A DNA stretch of 64,000 bases, taken from the NCBI RefSeq assembly GCF_030463565.1, contig NC_134661.1, positions 6,410,542-6,474,541 on the forward strand. Reading direction: 5' to 3'. Positions 47,301-62,300 of this stretch are shown here, one piece after another. The notes under the pieces are model-generated. The model searched no databases. It worked only from the letters and a program-made list of their open reading frames with translations, and had not been told where the DNA came from. This DNA comes from Pelecanus crispus (lineage: Eukaryota; Chordata; Aves; Pelecaniformes; Pelecanidae). Each line of letters begins with the position of its first letter. The first letter of the stretch is position 1. Position numbers and translations under genes: made by a program.

Positions 47301-50300
47301 ATAATGAGTACTGTTCCCACAGTACTGCCCCTGGCAGATTGGAGGCTGTACTGTTTCTTTCAGTAATGTCACAAGTTGTCTTATGAGCTCATGACTATAG
47401 AAATTATAGCAGTGTTGGTAAAAGTCTTACATAAGCAAAGGTATCAACCTGGATATGCAATGAAATGATATCATGTGGTCATAGGCTAGGATACAGGCAC
47501 GACTCTGGGACACGTGCTCCAGAGCTCCAGTCATAGTTCTGACATTGACTCATTCTACGACTTCGAATGATTCATACAAACTTCTGGCTTCATGTCCTCC
47601 ATGAGTGATGTGGAGGTAACAGTCACTGTGACTTATTGTGGCTATTTCTAATTTGTCAGATACTAAAGCAAGTAATAACCAGCCTTCATGCCTCCAGCAG
47701 TTATGATTTTTTTTGTAGGCTGCCTCTGATATTTGGGAACCCTATTCCTATTATTCTAGTGGACTTTGAGTGTCTCAGCTTACTAAATTGTTTTGAGAAA
47801 TTCTAGTCTGAAAGAATGGCTGATCTTTGCAGTGGACTTGAGACCAGCATGTTTTGAGCTAGTTTGTATGCTGGGGGAAATGCCTAGTATGATATTATTA
47901 AAACTGACTAGCTAACATTTGCAAGGTGGTACAAACAGTTTATGGTACAGGATGCTATTGCTAAAGAAATACATTGCTATTCTCTGGTCTTTAGTATTAA
48001 AAAAAAGAATGCAAATTCCATGTGCTAATTGAAATGACTGCTAGTACAGTGGTAGTCTTCAGTAACTGCTGTACTTTTCCAGTGAGCATTCAGTAATTAT
48101 CATGTGCTGTCATGTAACCTACTGGATTGTTAGCTGGAAATGGCCATAGAGGGAAGGCTCAGGTCTGTTCAAAGCATTTAAACTTTAGATCTGTAGGTGG
48201 CAGTCAGTTTGCTGCTCTGTACAAAACAAGCAGAGCTAAGCATCAGTGCTGTAATGCAGTCCTTTTTGCATAGTCCTAATTTACTGGCATGGTCCCATTG
48301 GGTTTAATTATATTCATGCTTGTTGGCCAGATACAGCTCTGGTCGGACTTCATGTTAATGGCATTATCCTTGGCTTTATGTGCATTTTGCAGATATTGTT
48401 GATGGGAACTTGAAATCTATCATGAGGCTGATCCTGGCCTTAGCTGCTCATTTCAAACCAGGCTCCGGGAGAGCAATGAATCATAGCCCTGCTGGCATGG
48501 TGGGGAAGAGCTTGTCAGCATCGTCTGCCAGTCACAGGCCTCGCTCAGCTGCTGCAGTGGCCCAAGGGGCGGTGGCTGCTCTGGCAGATGTTCGCCAAGA
48601 TGTCTTGCAATCCGGCCGGGATGTTTTCTGGCACAGACAGAGGTAATGAGTTTTCCCTGGTTATGTGAGGTCAGGTCATGCTGGAAGATGGACACAATTT
48701 CTTTTAAAATGGATGCTTCTTTATCCTGACAATTCCTGGTGTGAGGTAGCTCTCCTGTTGTGCAAACAAATAGAGACAAACTGCTGCTGTCTCACTGAAA
48801 CCTAAATAAATAGTGGCCTAACAAAGGGGAGTACTGACCTAGACTGGCTGCCCTGTGATGAAGACTGCAGGTGTCCCAGGTTCTTTTCAGGTTTTACAGC
48901 AAAATAAATGCTGGATCTCTGTTATCTCAATGGAAAAGAACAGTGCTTTATGGCCAAGCCAGAGGGAACTCTGCTGCCTCATTTTCTGCATTTCATGCTG
49001 AGCACAGTGCCCTTTCTTGGTGCTGTCTACTTGGAGACATTCTCATTCCAAGTGAAACAAAAGTAAGGTCTTAACTACAGGTGCTGGTTACAGATCTGGG
49101 GGCAGTTACTTCCAGAATTGAGGCATTGAGCCTGCTGTCCAAGTCCATTCTGTCTTCTACATTGCTGTTCACTCCAGTGTTATGCTTATTGCTATATAGG
49201 GAGATGCCAAGTGTTGTGTCCTGTTAACCAGCTGATGCAGCCTACTATGTAAGCAGAGGAGTTCTGGTGATAATGAAGGGAGATGATCCATGTACAGAAG
49301 GAATGTGTAATTCTGAAAAGCACATTTAACGCTTGCAAAAGGTGCTATGTGGATTATAATAATAGTAATGGCATTTAAGTGGAAGCCAGATGGTGGTCTG
49401 TTGAGGGTTTAACTTACACAGCTGAAGGTCATTTGCCCATATTATATTGGCTCAAGGGAGTACCCAAAAAGCAGTTTGGAAATGAGGTTGAAATGGTATA
49501 TTTTGTTGAAAAATTAAATGTTAAAGGTTTCTCTTGCAAAGGCCTTGGGCCAGGAGTTCTTCAGAAAAGCTATTCCTTGTGCTCTTTGCAAATTCTGTTC
49601 TTTTCCTTGCCTTCTCAGAGCTTTTGTAGTTTTCTAGTTACAGAATTGGGGGTGAGTTTAAAAGGGGAGGGCATGTTTGCCCGTGTTTCCCTCACACCAA
49701 GAAGATGGGATGGAGCTCCCTGATACAAGAATTTTCTTAATTGGCAGATTTGTAGCTGTCCCCTCCTTCTTAACCTTCCTTTCACTAGCTTTCCTATGCT
49801 CCTTCTTGGAGACAAGAAGAATTTCTGCTCCTGTCAGGTGAGGCTTCCCTCATTCTATGATTATTATCTCCAGAAATAGCAGCATGGATGAGGAGATTGA
49901 AAACCCCTACTGGAGTGTCCGGGCACTGGTGCAGCAGTATGAAGGGCAGCAGAACATGCCATTGGAATCCCACTCTTCCAGGTAATGACCTTTATTGCCA
50001 AGATGTGTCCCTTCGTGGTCCTTTGTCTGACATTCCCTAAAGTGCCATTTCTTATCACTATGATCTTGTTAGCTCTGATAGAAAAGAGGATTCCCAGCAT
50101 CTAGTCTCCTGCCTGATCTGGAGAATAAAGCCTCAAGAACCAACATGAAGCAGTGGTTTACTGCCATTTCTCTCACAGATAAAATTGATCTCATTCATGG
50201 TGTGATCGCATAGATAAGAGCTAGGAACTTCTGAGTTACAGTTGTCTAAAGCTCTGCAGTGTCCCTCAGTGAGACCAGGGGAATAGGATTAGGAAAGACA

Positions 50301-53300
50301 CAGCTAAAGATTTTACTGGGAACCTGAATGTACAGGTGGAGCCTTTTGAGGGAGTACTGACATGACGGGTGCTGAAATGGAGTTTGTAGCCTGCTTCACA
50401 GAAGGGAAGGGGCAGAGTAGCTGGGGTGCAAGGGATGAATATTTCAGAGCTGATGGAGAAGATGTGGAGGAAAGGAACTTAAACCGACAAACCTCATGCC
50501 CTGCAGAGAGATGGAGATGAAAGGGCATGTAGATTTGAACAGCAGTTGCAGGGACACACAAGTCTAATCCAGATATATGGTCCCAGGGGGATCTGCAGCT
50601 GTGTCTTCATTGCCATTGCACCCTCATCCATCACCTTTAACTGTCTCTAGATTTACAGTTACTTAATTTACCCTTCCATCCCCCAGACTTTCACCTTCAG
50701 TCTAAAGTGCAGCATTTAATTATTTTACTGAAAAATCTCCTGCATACTGCTGTGAAACCTGAAAGTCAGAGTTCAGTGTGGTTTCCATTGGAGGTGACTT
50801 TCCCCTTTGGAGTAGGTCTTGGATCCTGAGAAGTATGTGCTCTCTACTGTAAACAGCCTGCAGCCTTGAGTGGGGTTCTTGACTGCACAAGTTAGGCAAG
50901 GTCAAGCTGGTGCAAGTGGAGGCTTTCTAAGGAAATGGAACCTGTAGAAGACAGGATTGGTTAGAATGACAGAATACAATACATTTCCAATAGGAGGTGC
51001 CACAAACTTGCAGCTGTGAACCTCAGCAGCACGTGCCAGTTGTAACACATTACACTGGTGCCTTACAAGCTCTTCTTACTACGCTTTGCTTTGGGGCAGA
51101 AGTCAAAACTCCTGCCCGAATTTACTTGAGCAGTGGTGGGGAGAGGGAAGACACATGGCTGTACTGTTTGTTTCCATGGATATAGGAGCAACAGTGTAGC
51201 TGAAGGGGCTTTCAAATTAAAACTGTACTACAGTGGGGGAGCTGATCCAGCATGGATAGCTTCATAGTAAAGGACAGCCTTTCCCTTTTTCCCCAGAGAA
51301 CAAGAAACTAGCTTGAAGACAAAGGACTGTGTGACTGAACATATCAGATCTCCCTCTGGATACAATGCTTTGCTCCATTTAATCTCTTCTGGAACAGACT
51401 AGGAGGGCAGAGCTGCATGGTCATAGCTGCAGCTCTCATTCATAGTTTCCTGTCCCCAATGTAAGCCCCAACTCTGCTTTGTTGTCTCCTTGTCCTGCAT
51501 GGGCTGCTCCTTAAGAGTGTCTCAACTAGCCCCCCCTTTCCCCATGCCCCCCCCCAGTTTGTGCAGGAGTGAGGAGGTTCATTTTCCTAGGACAGATTGT
51601 CACTGACAGTTTCTCAGCAGGCAGGATGTCTCCACAGGATTTCTCAGGCCACTTTTGGTGCTCCATAGTACAAAGAGGCCTCTGTGTACCTGAGAATTAA
51701 GGTCTCTTGGCCCAACAGAGGAGAAAAAACCACAGTAGTTTCTATTTATCACCAAAATTTGCTGTGTATCATTGTGAGGTTGTGCTTATAAATACAGACA
51801 TACACGTTTGGAAGAGTGTGGGAACTCCATGTGAGGCAGTATTGGACCACTGCCTCCACATGATGTCAGTAGAGAGTGTACTGTTGAAGCTGTCGTGCCA
51901 GGGGGGATGTAAAAATTCTGGTATGGGCAACAGGATTTCATGGCTAATGTCACAGGACTTTGGTGTTGACTCTTGAACCATGATCTCAGTAGGACAGCGA
52001 ATGAAACATACTGGTCCCTCCACTCATTCTTCAGTTTAAGATAGCTGTAGTATTTTATGCGTACTCTTCTGTAGTCAGACAACTGCTGTTTGGTCGTATG
52101 TGGCTGTATTTTGGTGGTGAGTGAAAATTTCTCTGCACATCCTCAATCACTTTGTCTTGTGTTTTTTGGTTTTCCCCATAATGTCATGAGTTCTCTTACC
52201 ATATGGTAATGGTGATATTATTGCTGATAGGACATAATATGGTGAGAACCTTTACATAAGTGGTGATCTACCCAAAGAAATTGGGAGCAATCTGACCTCC
52301 AGCTCCTGGGGATGTCTTCTGCTGACAGCAGGCTTCATGATGAAAACAAGATACTTGTTTCTCTTTCCTTTGAGAGAGAAATGTACTAGCTTGGTTATGA
52401 CACCTGGCTGGGAGAAAAAAGCCACTTTTTTTATTAGTGAGAGGTGTGATTATTAACTGCAGCCACCCCCCTCCATCTAATTGTGCTGCTGTCATGTCTG
52501 TCCCAGGGCAGCATCCCCTGCCTAGCATCAGCTCATTTCTGCATTAACTCTTCAGTAAGAAAGCTGACAGCCTGAATAACAGAATTCCCAGAGACAAAAG
52601 CTCTAATAAGCAAAGGCAATTGAAATGATTCATGGAAAATTTGCCAAAATCAGATGGATTCCCAGGCCACTGAGCCCCTCACCCATCCATCTTCCTTTCC
52701 CCTCCCCTTCCACCAGCCTTCCCTCCCCCACTCTGAGCCAGGCATCTCAGAGAAAAGGCTCTGCCTTGCACAGCCTGTGTGACAGCAGGAGGGAGAGGGA
52801 GCTGGAGATAGCGAGGAAGAGGACGCCGTGCATAGGGCTGGGAAGTGCTGCTCCGTGCCGTCTTCTGAGATCGCATCCAAGCCTAGAAGAGCAGGGAACC
52901 TACTGCTTGCAGGAGCACCTTCTCCTGGCTGTTTGTTGGCATCTGCAGCAGGTGCTTGGAGTCTGAAGAGGGTAGAATGGGATGAGAACCACTGGCAATC
53001 CAGATCACAGTCCTTGTGATGAAAACAACTGGGTGTGCAGCTGACCAAGATGCAGCAGCAAAAGACAAATAACCTGAGAGGAAAAACAGCAAAAGCAAAA
53101 CCCAGACTGCAGAATTCCCTGACTCTGGAATCAAATACGTGTGTGTGGGCTGCTAATCTGCCATCCGACGGTTTCTTGCGAAGACCCTGAGGTTTTTTTT
53201 TTTTTTTCTGCTGTGAATCTTTCAGCTAATGTGAAGCGGTCTGGTTTGCAAATATTTCTCCAGTAGTTTAACAGGAGCTGGTGTCTTCTGCACTGAATTC

Positions 53301-56300
53301 TGAGCATGTGAAGGGACAAGGCATGTCTGTAGCCAGAATCCTGAGGCTCCCCGGGAAACAGATTCTGTGAGGCGAAAGGTTAAAGTGGGATCATGGGAGG
53401 GAAGCAGGTCAAATGGTGAGCGATTGTTGCCATTGTCATTTGAAACAGCAGGGATGGGGTGGTTATTAAAATTATGAGAATTCAGACTTATCACTGGGGC
53501 TGTTGCCCTAAAGTCAGGCACTGGCAACTCTGGGACTTGGTGGAGAAAGGATATGGGTTAAGAAACCAACTGGCAAAAGGAATAGAGTGGAACAGTTTGT
53601 ATCATAAATCTGTCTTAAATAGCTTTAATTTTCCAGCAGTTATTTCTGCATGCTTTAATCACAAATTGTTATGTACTTTAAAGAACAAATTACATCAGTG
53701 GATATTTCATACTCTAATGGGTTTGGTGACTGATACAAAAACTGTAGAAATGTTTCCAGCATTAACTTGATGGCATAATGTATGAGGCAACCTGACCTGT
53801 GTTACTGCTTCATCTGAGTGCATCTCAGTGGTTCTTTCACTGTTTGGCATTGTTTGAGGGGTTGTCACTGATGCCATGTGAACCCACTGGCCTTTTAAAA
53901 TAGGGAACTGCCTGGAAAGGGGACTGTGGACATAGGAATGCCTAAGCAATTATCTGTAAAACTGTCTATGTTGTGGAGACCTGTAGTGACCACTTAACGC
54001 CACTCCACTGCCCCAGCTGGGATCCTTTGTATTTGCTTTGGGCTGTGGATCCAGTGCCAAGAGGAGCACTTTGGAAGAGGGGAATGTTATTTCCAGGCTC
54101 TGTATCCTCTTGGGTTTTGTCCTCCTCATTCTTTCCAGTTCCCTGCTTTTGCCCATCCCTCAGTTTCACTGCCTTCTCACTGAGCAGTTGCTAATATTGT
54201 TCTTCTAGGACAGCTTTCATTCTTTCATCTTTTGCCTGGATGAGAATCAGCAATGTACTTCTCAGTGGCCTTATGAGGATGATGGCATATTCAGAGTATC
54301 AGCTGAGAATATGCAGGGGGAATATCAAGATCTATTCCTAGAAGGAAGTAAAATCCCTCTCAGAGTTACTGGACATGTTGGATCAGCTGGGCTTCCTGTT
54401 TGTACCTGTGCTGTTTAAAAGTTTCATCCTGTCCTCTGACCCTTATTATATAATGCAAACCCAATAGTACTCTCTGGGCTCCCAAACAATTATTTTAATT
54501 TTATGCTCTGCACCCATTCAGTGACAAGCAGGAGCAGGGGGCTGGTTACAGACGTTGTATACAAAATGTGCCTAATCAGGGATTGCTGTAATGGAGTTAG
54601 CCTTCCTGAAGGTAAATCCTTGAGCAAAGTCAGGTGGTCTGGGCCCCTTTAACAATCATACACACCCTGTTTGAGCAGGAAAGAACAGGTGCTGTAGCTG
54701 TTAGAGATCCCCATCAGAAGTTGGTTATTCTTTCACTTGGTAAGTTGCATTCATCTTTTTCTTTAACATGGTGAAAGTCCATTTAGTCTGGACCATTAAA
54801 ACTAGACTGCTTGAAGGTCTGTAATACAAATGAGAAGTAGACCAGCACTGGCTGTGGGAGCTGCTAGCAAGTCATTTCCATCTCTATTGCAAGATTCTGA
54901 GAGAGTGCTGTGGAATATGTAGCAGGAGTGCCAGGAAGATGCAGAAGATGCAGTGTTTTTCTTTTATTTCTCTGTCCTTTGTTTCTGTGTTGGGGAGGGT
55001 GAAAAATTAACTCCTTCTCACACTTGCAAGGATTAGTTCCTGTGACTTTAGAGGTACATGGAATGGGTCAGTGAGCTTCAGCCACCTTTTGATGTTGTCT
55101 GGGTGATACATTTAGGGAGAATTTCTGAAAAAAGATTGCTTGAACCTCACAGTCAGCTGACATGGCTCCAGTGAAAATATGTGGGTACTTTCAAGAAGTT
55201 TTAACGTAAGGATATGAGTGAGTGGTATCTGACTTTCAAAAATATTTTGCCCTTGGAATTTCAAGTTAGTGAAGTGGCACTTTTGAAAGCAGGAACAAGA
55301 GATGAAGCAAGCCAGGGTGGCTTTTTGTTCAGCTTGCAATATGAACATAAGGCTCGCAGTAAATTGTTTCTGAGCAGACCTTTAGTAGAGTGTGGTCTTA
55401 CCACTGTGTGAGTGTATGTGAATTCTGTGGTGGCAATCTCAAACTTGCATTCTGTTAAGGAAAATGAAGAAACATATTGTGCTACTTGTCAGTTAGCCTG
55501 CTATGACACTGTAGAGTGCTGGAAAAGTTACATGCCCAGTTTGGTTTGTTAATGGCTTCTCTACTATGCAGACAATTCTTGGTTTCAACAAGCCTGCTTG
55601 TGTATTCACTTTTATCTTGGATGAGGATGATGTTGATCAGCACTAGAAGTAACTGTTTCTCCTGTCCTCTGCAGTCTTACATCGCCCAGTCCTATCCATA
55701 GTGCAAAGAGTGAATCTACTGTAGCCCCATCACAGGAGAAGGAAAGACTTGTGATAATCCACACTGAAGAAACAGAAACTAAAACAGGTACCTTGCAGAT
55801 AATGCTTTACAGCTTACATTTTCATTGGGATTTGTTTGTATCACAAACTTGCTGAAAAGTTCCCCAGTGACTGAAATGTATGTAGAGAATGTGATGCTGA
55901 GTATCTGTTCACGTAAAACTAAATCCCAAAACTTTTAACACTACAATCATGCCATAATATGGCAATGTCTGTGAGGCTTGCAAAATAATGCTTGGGAAAT
56001 AAAAAGCACTGGAGAAGTATTAAGGATCATATATAATTTTCACTGTAGGGTGAATACTTTCATCACAGCCTCATTAGGCCATGTTGAAAAAAACCACTTA
56101 AAATTCCCTTGAAGAAAGAGTCCATGTGAGCTTGTCAAGCCCATGATGTATAATTTGACTTTGTGTAAGGGTCTGTGTTTACAGCACATCCGTACATAGG
56201 TCAGGTGGCTCTCTGCAAGGAATTGAACAGTTGTAGTATTGTCCTGGTGTTTTCATTGAGAAGTCATTTCTGTATTGCCACAAATGCCCTGTGATATAGT

Positions 56301-59300
56301 CAGTTTACACTGAAAATTTTCATGCAGATTGAAGGAAAGGTTTTCAAAGAAGTTCCTGAAGTGATTTGTTTGTTTGTTTGTTTTCCTTCTCAGGAATGCA
56401 GCCTAATAATAACTCTTTCTGGTTAGCATCCATCCCAAGAGCAAATGACAGAGAAGCTCTCCTAGGAAGTGCTTTGCTGCCTCAGCCAGTGTAGTCCTGC
56501 TTTAGTTCTCCTCCGAAAGTATTTGACAGACTATCTCAGCAGCTGAAGTAGCTGGCAAGCTGCGGCTCTTCCTTAAATTCTTAGCAGTACTGTGTCTGCT
56601 TGCTGCCCATACAGAAGGATATTGCAGATGCATGTCTACAGATGCACAGCAGCTTGCATTGGCCAATTTCAGTTTTGGTCAGCTAGCTAACAAGCACTGC
56701 TATGATTATTCCTCATCAAACCTCATCCCTTCTTAGGGAAGAAAAGAAAATCTACATTCCTGGGCCAGCCAGTGAATGATGGTTAACCAGTGATCCAGGT
56801 TATGCTGTGGGGATCAGAAAAGGCATGCAAGGCTATTAAACTTTGTATTAAGAGAAAAGTCTTTTTCAGAATTAGGTGTGTTGTCTGCCTTGAGAAAGCC
56901 ATGTTATTTGACAAGTAGAAATACTGTTTAATGTTGCCTCCAGTGGGTCCTTGGCGCACCCTCTAACACTAAGACATGCTTTTCAAATCCCACAGTTGCT
57001 TTTCTCCCCTTAGGTATTTTCTACCACAAACAGTGCAGTGCATTGTCCCCTATGATGTGCTTTGAAATCCCCAGTACTGGGGAATCAGATGCAGCAAAGT
57101 TAACAAAGGGGAAGGATGCTTATCTTTAATATGTGTGTATGCAGGAAAACTTCCTTTGCATAAAAAATGAGGCATATATCCTCGAGATTAGACAAGATGT
57201 CACACCTGTAGCAGCTTCCTTGATACCGGCTAGAAGACATGCTGGTTTGTTAGTGATAGCTAGTGTGGACAGCAGGCAACTATTGTGTGCTGCAAGTCTT
57301 TTCTGGACTCCTCTATCTGTCATGACCACATTCAGCTGCTCTCTCTTCCAGAAGAGACAGAATCTCATTTCCGGCCTGAGTGGCAAGCAGGGAACTCTGG
57401 GTCATATTTGGAGAATTCATGGGAGGAGCAGCTTTTGGAACAACAGGACCATTTGGAGAAGGAAATGGAGGAAGCGAAGAAGATGATTTCAGGTTTGCAG
57501 GTAATAGATTCTATTCTCAGCCAGCATTCCCTTCCACATGCATTTCTTTTCCCACCAGCTGTAGCTGGGAGATGGGTTATCTTGCAGTTGAGACACTGGC
57601 CTGGAACTCAAGAGCGTTGAGTAAGAGTCCTGGTCCAGTGAGGACTCCTGGGGTGACTGTGCAAGAAGTCAGTTGGTGTCTTGAGTCACCTCGGTTAAAT
57701 AGGGACAGTTGTTTTTTCCCTTTGTCTCACCCTGTGGGATGAGTCCCTTCAGGGAAGAGTTCCTCAGGAACGAGGAAGTATTTCTCATAATCTGGATAGT
57801 GTGTATTGGGGTATATTGGCTGCAGCCAGCAGAGACCTTTTCCGGCAACAGAATGCTACTGACTAAGCACTCTGACATCTTCCTTTCTTGCAATATTTAG
57901 GCTCTCTTAGCTCCTGCAATTGTGATTTGGTGCTGGTCACCTTTTCTAGAATGGAGAATGCCAAAACTGTCCTTTCCAATGTCCCAGATGCAATGTAGAA
58001 GACAGCTGGATCCAGCCACAGTCTTGCTTGGGCCAGGGATGCCTGTCCCCCATCTTCGTGTTAGCATGCTTAACCAAGAGAGCCCAGGGAAGGACGAAAG
58101 ATGGCTGCAACTTCCCCAGCCCCAGTATATTTACTAGGGTTTCAGAGAAAGGATTTTAACATCAGTCTGTGCAATTCAGACACAACCTTTTATTTTTCTT
58201 AGCTCAGGCTTCTCCAAAACTTGTTGTTGACATCATTTGGGGCTCTTATTCAGTAGGGAGGGAGAGAGAAGGATGTGGGGAGAGAGAGAGAGGAAGATTA
58301 TATTGCTGTGAAGACTGAAGATCAGTGATATTCACTAATAGTAATTGAGGTGGACTGTGAGAGGGTAAAGGGCACACTTGAATGCAGGTAGGAACAGAAC
58401 CACTGTAGAGAATCTAAAATAAAGCCTATGTTTAGAAGGTGATTATGTCTGTGTTGTCTTTTGGTGGAGTCCAGATCCTAGCTGGATTCATTGGTTTGGT
58501 GTCCTGTCCTGTGATGCTGTGCTAACTCCTGTATGTGCTGTCGCTGTGCAAAGCATGTATGTTGCTGTGCGAAATGGTAAAGATGCAGCAGTGTTTTCCC
58601 ATGTGCTGGGGCTGGGACTCCCCTTCTTCAACAGGGCACTTAGCAGCCTGCAGTTTTTGTTAGCAGCCTGAGAGAATATAGCAGTCTTTCTGTGATTTGT
58701 GATCAGAAGTAATGCAGGGAGACAAGGAATGTCAGGAAATCAATCAAGATTCACAGAGCTGAGCAGGGGTCACACAGGCTTGCATCAGTCTTTCAGTGAG
58801 CTAGGCTGAACTGTAATATTTGGCACATTCTCTACCCAACTATTTATTTGTGGGATCTTTTCCTTGCTGCCCTGTTCCAGCTCCTCCCTGACCAAATGAC
58901 CCTCAGCCCAATGTGTGTGACTCTGCATGGGGAGTAGAGCCCCTGATCCATATGGTAAAGACCCTGAACTCTCTCAGGAATATTCCTTTCTGTTTGTGCT
59001 GGGAACCATACTGGCTTTGAATAGTAAATATTTATGTGCCAATAAACAAAGCAGAGATTGTGTGAGAAGCACAGGCAGCCGGGGCAGAGGGTGGGGTGTG
59101 GGCGGGCGGGCACTTTCCCTGTGGACAATGGACAGGAAACAAAAGACTAAAAAAAAAAAAAATGTGCTTGGTTCACTGGTAACATCCAGTTGCATTATGT
59201 GCCCACTGGGAGCAGGGAGAGGCGACGCTGGAGGGACTGGCATGTCCTGTTCATCCAACCCTGGCCCTATGTTTCAGGAGTGAGAGTGAGCAGCTGGCAT

Positions 59301-62300
59301 TGCTGCCCCCTCATCCCCTGGGAGTAGGAAGAGGCAGCTGATGTTGCTAGCCAAGAAATTGGATTTGATTAATTGATTTTCCCCTCTTGCTCAATACTTA
59401 AGAGCCTCCAGTTCATGAGGGTTTGATTGAAATATCAGGGACCTGATGTACATATACCCCATAAGGTGCTAAAACCATGGCAGCTTTTTATGTTCCTGTG
59501 TGATTCCTGCTTGAGTGTGTTACTGGGAAGACTTTGGGATGCACTCAGAAAACAGTTTACCAAAGAGCTTTTGCATTAACTGAATACAGATTGGTATTTG
59601 CTATTCAGCAGCAGTTGCAGCTCTTTGGTGGAAGGTTCTGTCAGCAGGAAGAACCTGACCTGTCAGCCTTGAAGTCTTTTGGTGCTGAACTGGAGTATTA
59701 CTGCAAATGGAGCGTTTTGTTTTTAGCCATGGAGTTCAAATAGAAATAAACTAGAAAGCTAACTGAAAGAAAGAGGCATGACTCTTTCCAATGTGTCCAG
59801 TTGTATGCAACATCCTAGCACATACCAAGTGCCCTGAATACTGGAAGTTAGAGACAGAAAGGTCAATGTAAAAACCAGTACGGTGTACCCTGCTGGAGAT
59901 CTGGCCTGGTCCTGCTAGTCACACTTCCTACAGTGCATGCTTTTCCCTCCTTCAGGCTGGATTCAGTCTACTGTGGGAATTCTGGCATCTTCCTGCAGAC
60001 ATCTGGGCTACCTTGGAGCTGCTGAAGGAGTTAATACTGTGCTTCTTGTAGGCTTCCTCAAGCACAGGGCATAGCTTAAGATTTTCACTGTCTGTGTGGG
60101 TGAGGGCTCTTCCCTCACTTGGACAACAGTTCTGAATGTGTCTCGGTCTTGTCTAGTGTAGGAACAGAATTAGGCTTCTGTAAACATCCTGTTTCTAAAG
60201 TCTTTTGCAGATGTGTGGTTAGGAGAATGGCTTCTTTCAGCAGGGGACACTTCAGTCTCATTCCAGAAGAGAAGCCTTACAATGTAAACCTGGTTCAGTC
60301 TCCACTTTAGACTTCAAATCTATTACTGTAGTGAAGGCTACCCTTGGACTGAAGCCTGAGACAGACTTCACTCCCTGAAAATCTGAGTTGTCCTTGTTTG
60401 GTGTCTTTCTGTGGGGAAGAGTATTAGCTGACATATCTCTGGGAGAGCTTTTTCAGGGGCTAAATCTTCTGTCCATTCCTGAAAAATTTTTTAGAGAAAT
60501 AAGTCAGCAGAAATGGAAAATGAAACTGTTTAGAGACTGTTGATATGAATGACTGTTAGCCAGAGCTGCAGCTACCCTATTTTCCTTTGAAACCCCTGAA
60601 GAGGAGGTTTTTTTCCTTCATCTTCCCAGGCTTTGTTGCTCAATGGGTCTTTACCTGAGGATGAGCAGGAAGGGTCCTTTGAACTTTCTGAACGTGGAGC
60701 CTGCCCCGAAGAGCAGCTGGTGAGCACATTGCTGTACCTACATTTCTCTGATCACGCTGCCCTTTGCACTATTCTGCCACAGGCAGGTGTCTTGCACAAT
60801 AATAACCATGGTATTTTACATTCAGATCATAATCCGAAGTCGCCTGGACCAGAGTGTGGAAGAAAATCAAGACCTAAAGGTTAGAGAGGGACAGATGAAG
60901 CAGAAAGAGAGGTTTTGGGTCAAGAGATGTTTGCAGACTCTGTCCTGCTTTGGGGGGGGGGGGGGGGCGGCGCAGGGATGGGGGGGTGGACAACATAACA
61001 GATGACATGAGGTATATATTGTGTTAGGGGTCCAACTCTGTTCCTGTATTCTGCTGTGTGGGAACTCCGTCCCTCCAGGAGCATAGGTATCTGCTTCACT
61101 GAGACCATAATTCATTGACCTGGAAAGCACTCAGAATACGTGGCTGGGAAGTGTTTATTGTATCCATATTAGCAGTTAATAAAAGTTGGTGGGATAACAT
61201 CAGAAAAATATATGCTGCCTCCCCACTTTGCCTCAAGCCAATGATGGTAAAGTCAGTTTCTGGTAAAACACATATCTAAGTGTTACTGGAATTTAAATGA
61301 GCCCTGAAGTAGATTTTTTTTCTGCATGCTCTTGAAGCTGGAGAGATCCAGGTTGTACTAGCTTCTCAAAACTTTGTCCAAGACAGCTGTTTTCAGCCAT
61401 GTCTGAATATAAACAATCTTTCAAGTAGGAAATAAATGCAGCTAAGAAGAACCTGCCCTGTCAAACCTGCCTTAGTTCAGCTTGCTGCTGATGCTGGCTC
61501 TGGGACCAGTTCTGATGGTGGGAGAGAAGTATTTGATGTTGCCCCGAAGGACAGATTTGGGGGACTTGGCAATCTTTTTCTTTCATGGCTTCAATATCAG
61601 GGGCTTAGGGAGCTGCTCAACTGTTCTGTCATGGTTGTAACTCATTAAAATGGCTCAGGGCCTGACATGCTCTTTGATCTGTGGGAAAAGGTGGGATGTG
61701 CTTTCTTTTGAAGCAGGTGTCTGGGGACAGAGAACACTGACTTTGGTTGATTCTGAAGGGGTGACGAGATGCCATTTAATCAAATTGTGTTGCGCTTACA
61801 GAAGGAGCTATTGAAATACAAACAAGAAGCTCGAAACCTACAGGGAATAAAGGTAAGGAAAGGGGCACTTCATCAAATATAAATAGTAAAGCTTTAGAGC
61901 CTGCTGCAGCCCATGAGTAGGGCCAGCAGCAACCACACACCTCTGAGGAATCTCAGATTGTGGAGGGAGTTGTATTAGGGGACTTGGAGGTGGGGGATCC
62001 TGTGGTCTGTTTCTGGCTCTGGGGAGAGACTGCAGTTAAGGCAGGCACAACAAGTTACATTTCCTGGGTTCTATTTCTGTCTGTAGGATTGTGGTCAAAT
62101 GTCCTCTGTTTTGTCTGTTTCCCCTAAACAAAATACGAGGCATAGGATGCCTGCTTGGTTCTCGTGGATGGGTTTTTTCCCTCTGTCTTGGGGTACGTGC
62201 AGTAGGATTGGCCTAGTGAACTCATCCTTGACAGCAGAGGGAAAAGAGCATGGGGGTGTCCTTGTCCTCTTCAGCTGCAGCATTTTTCACAACTTTGGCT

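Noticed and set aside
49379-49723. 114-codon plus-strand frame in DIXDC1 intron 4
   Set aside because: It does not match DIXDC1 in human, has no fitting splice signals, and is of a length expected by chance.
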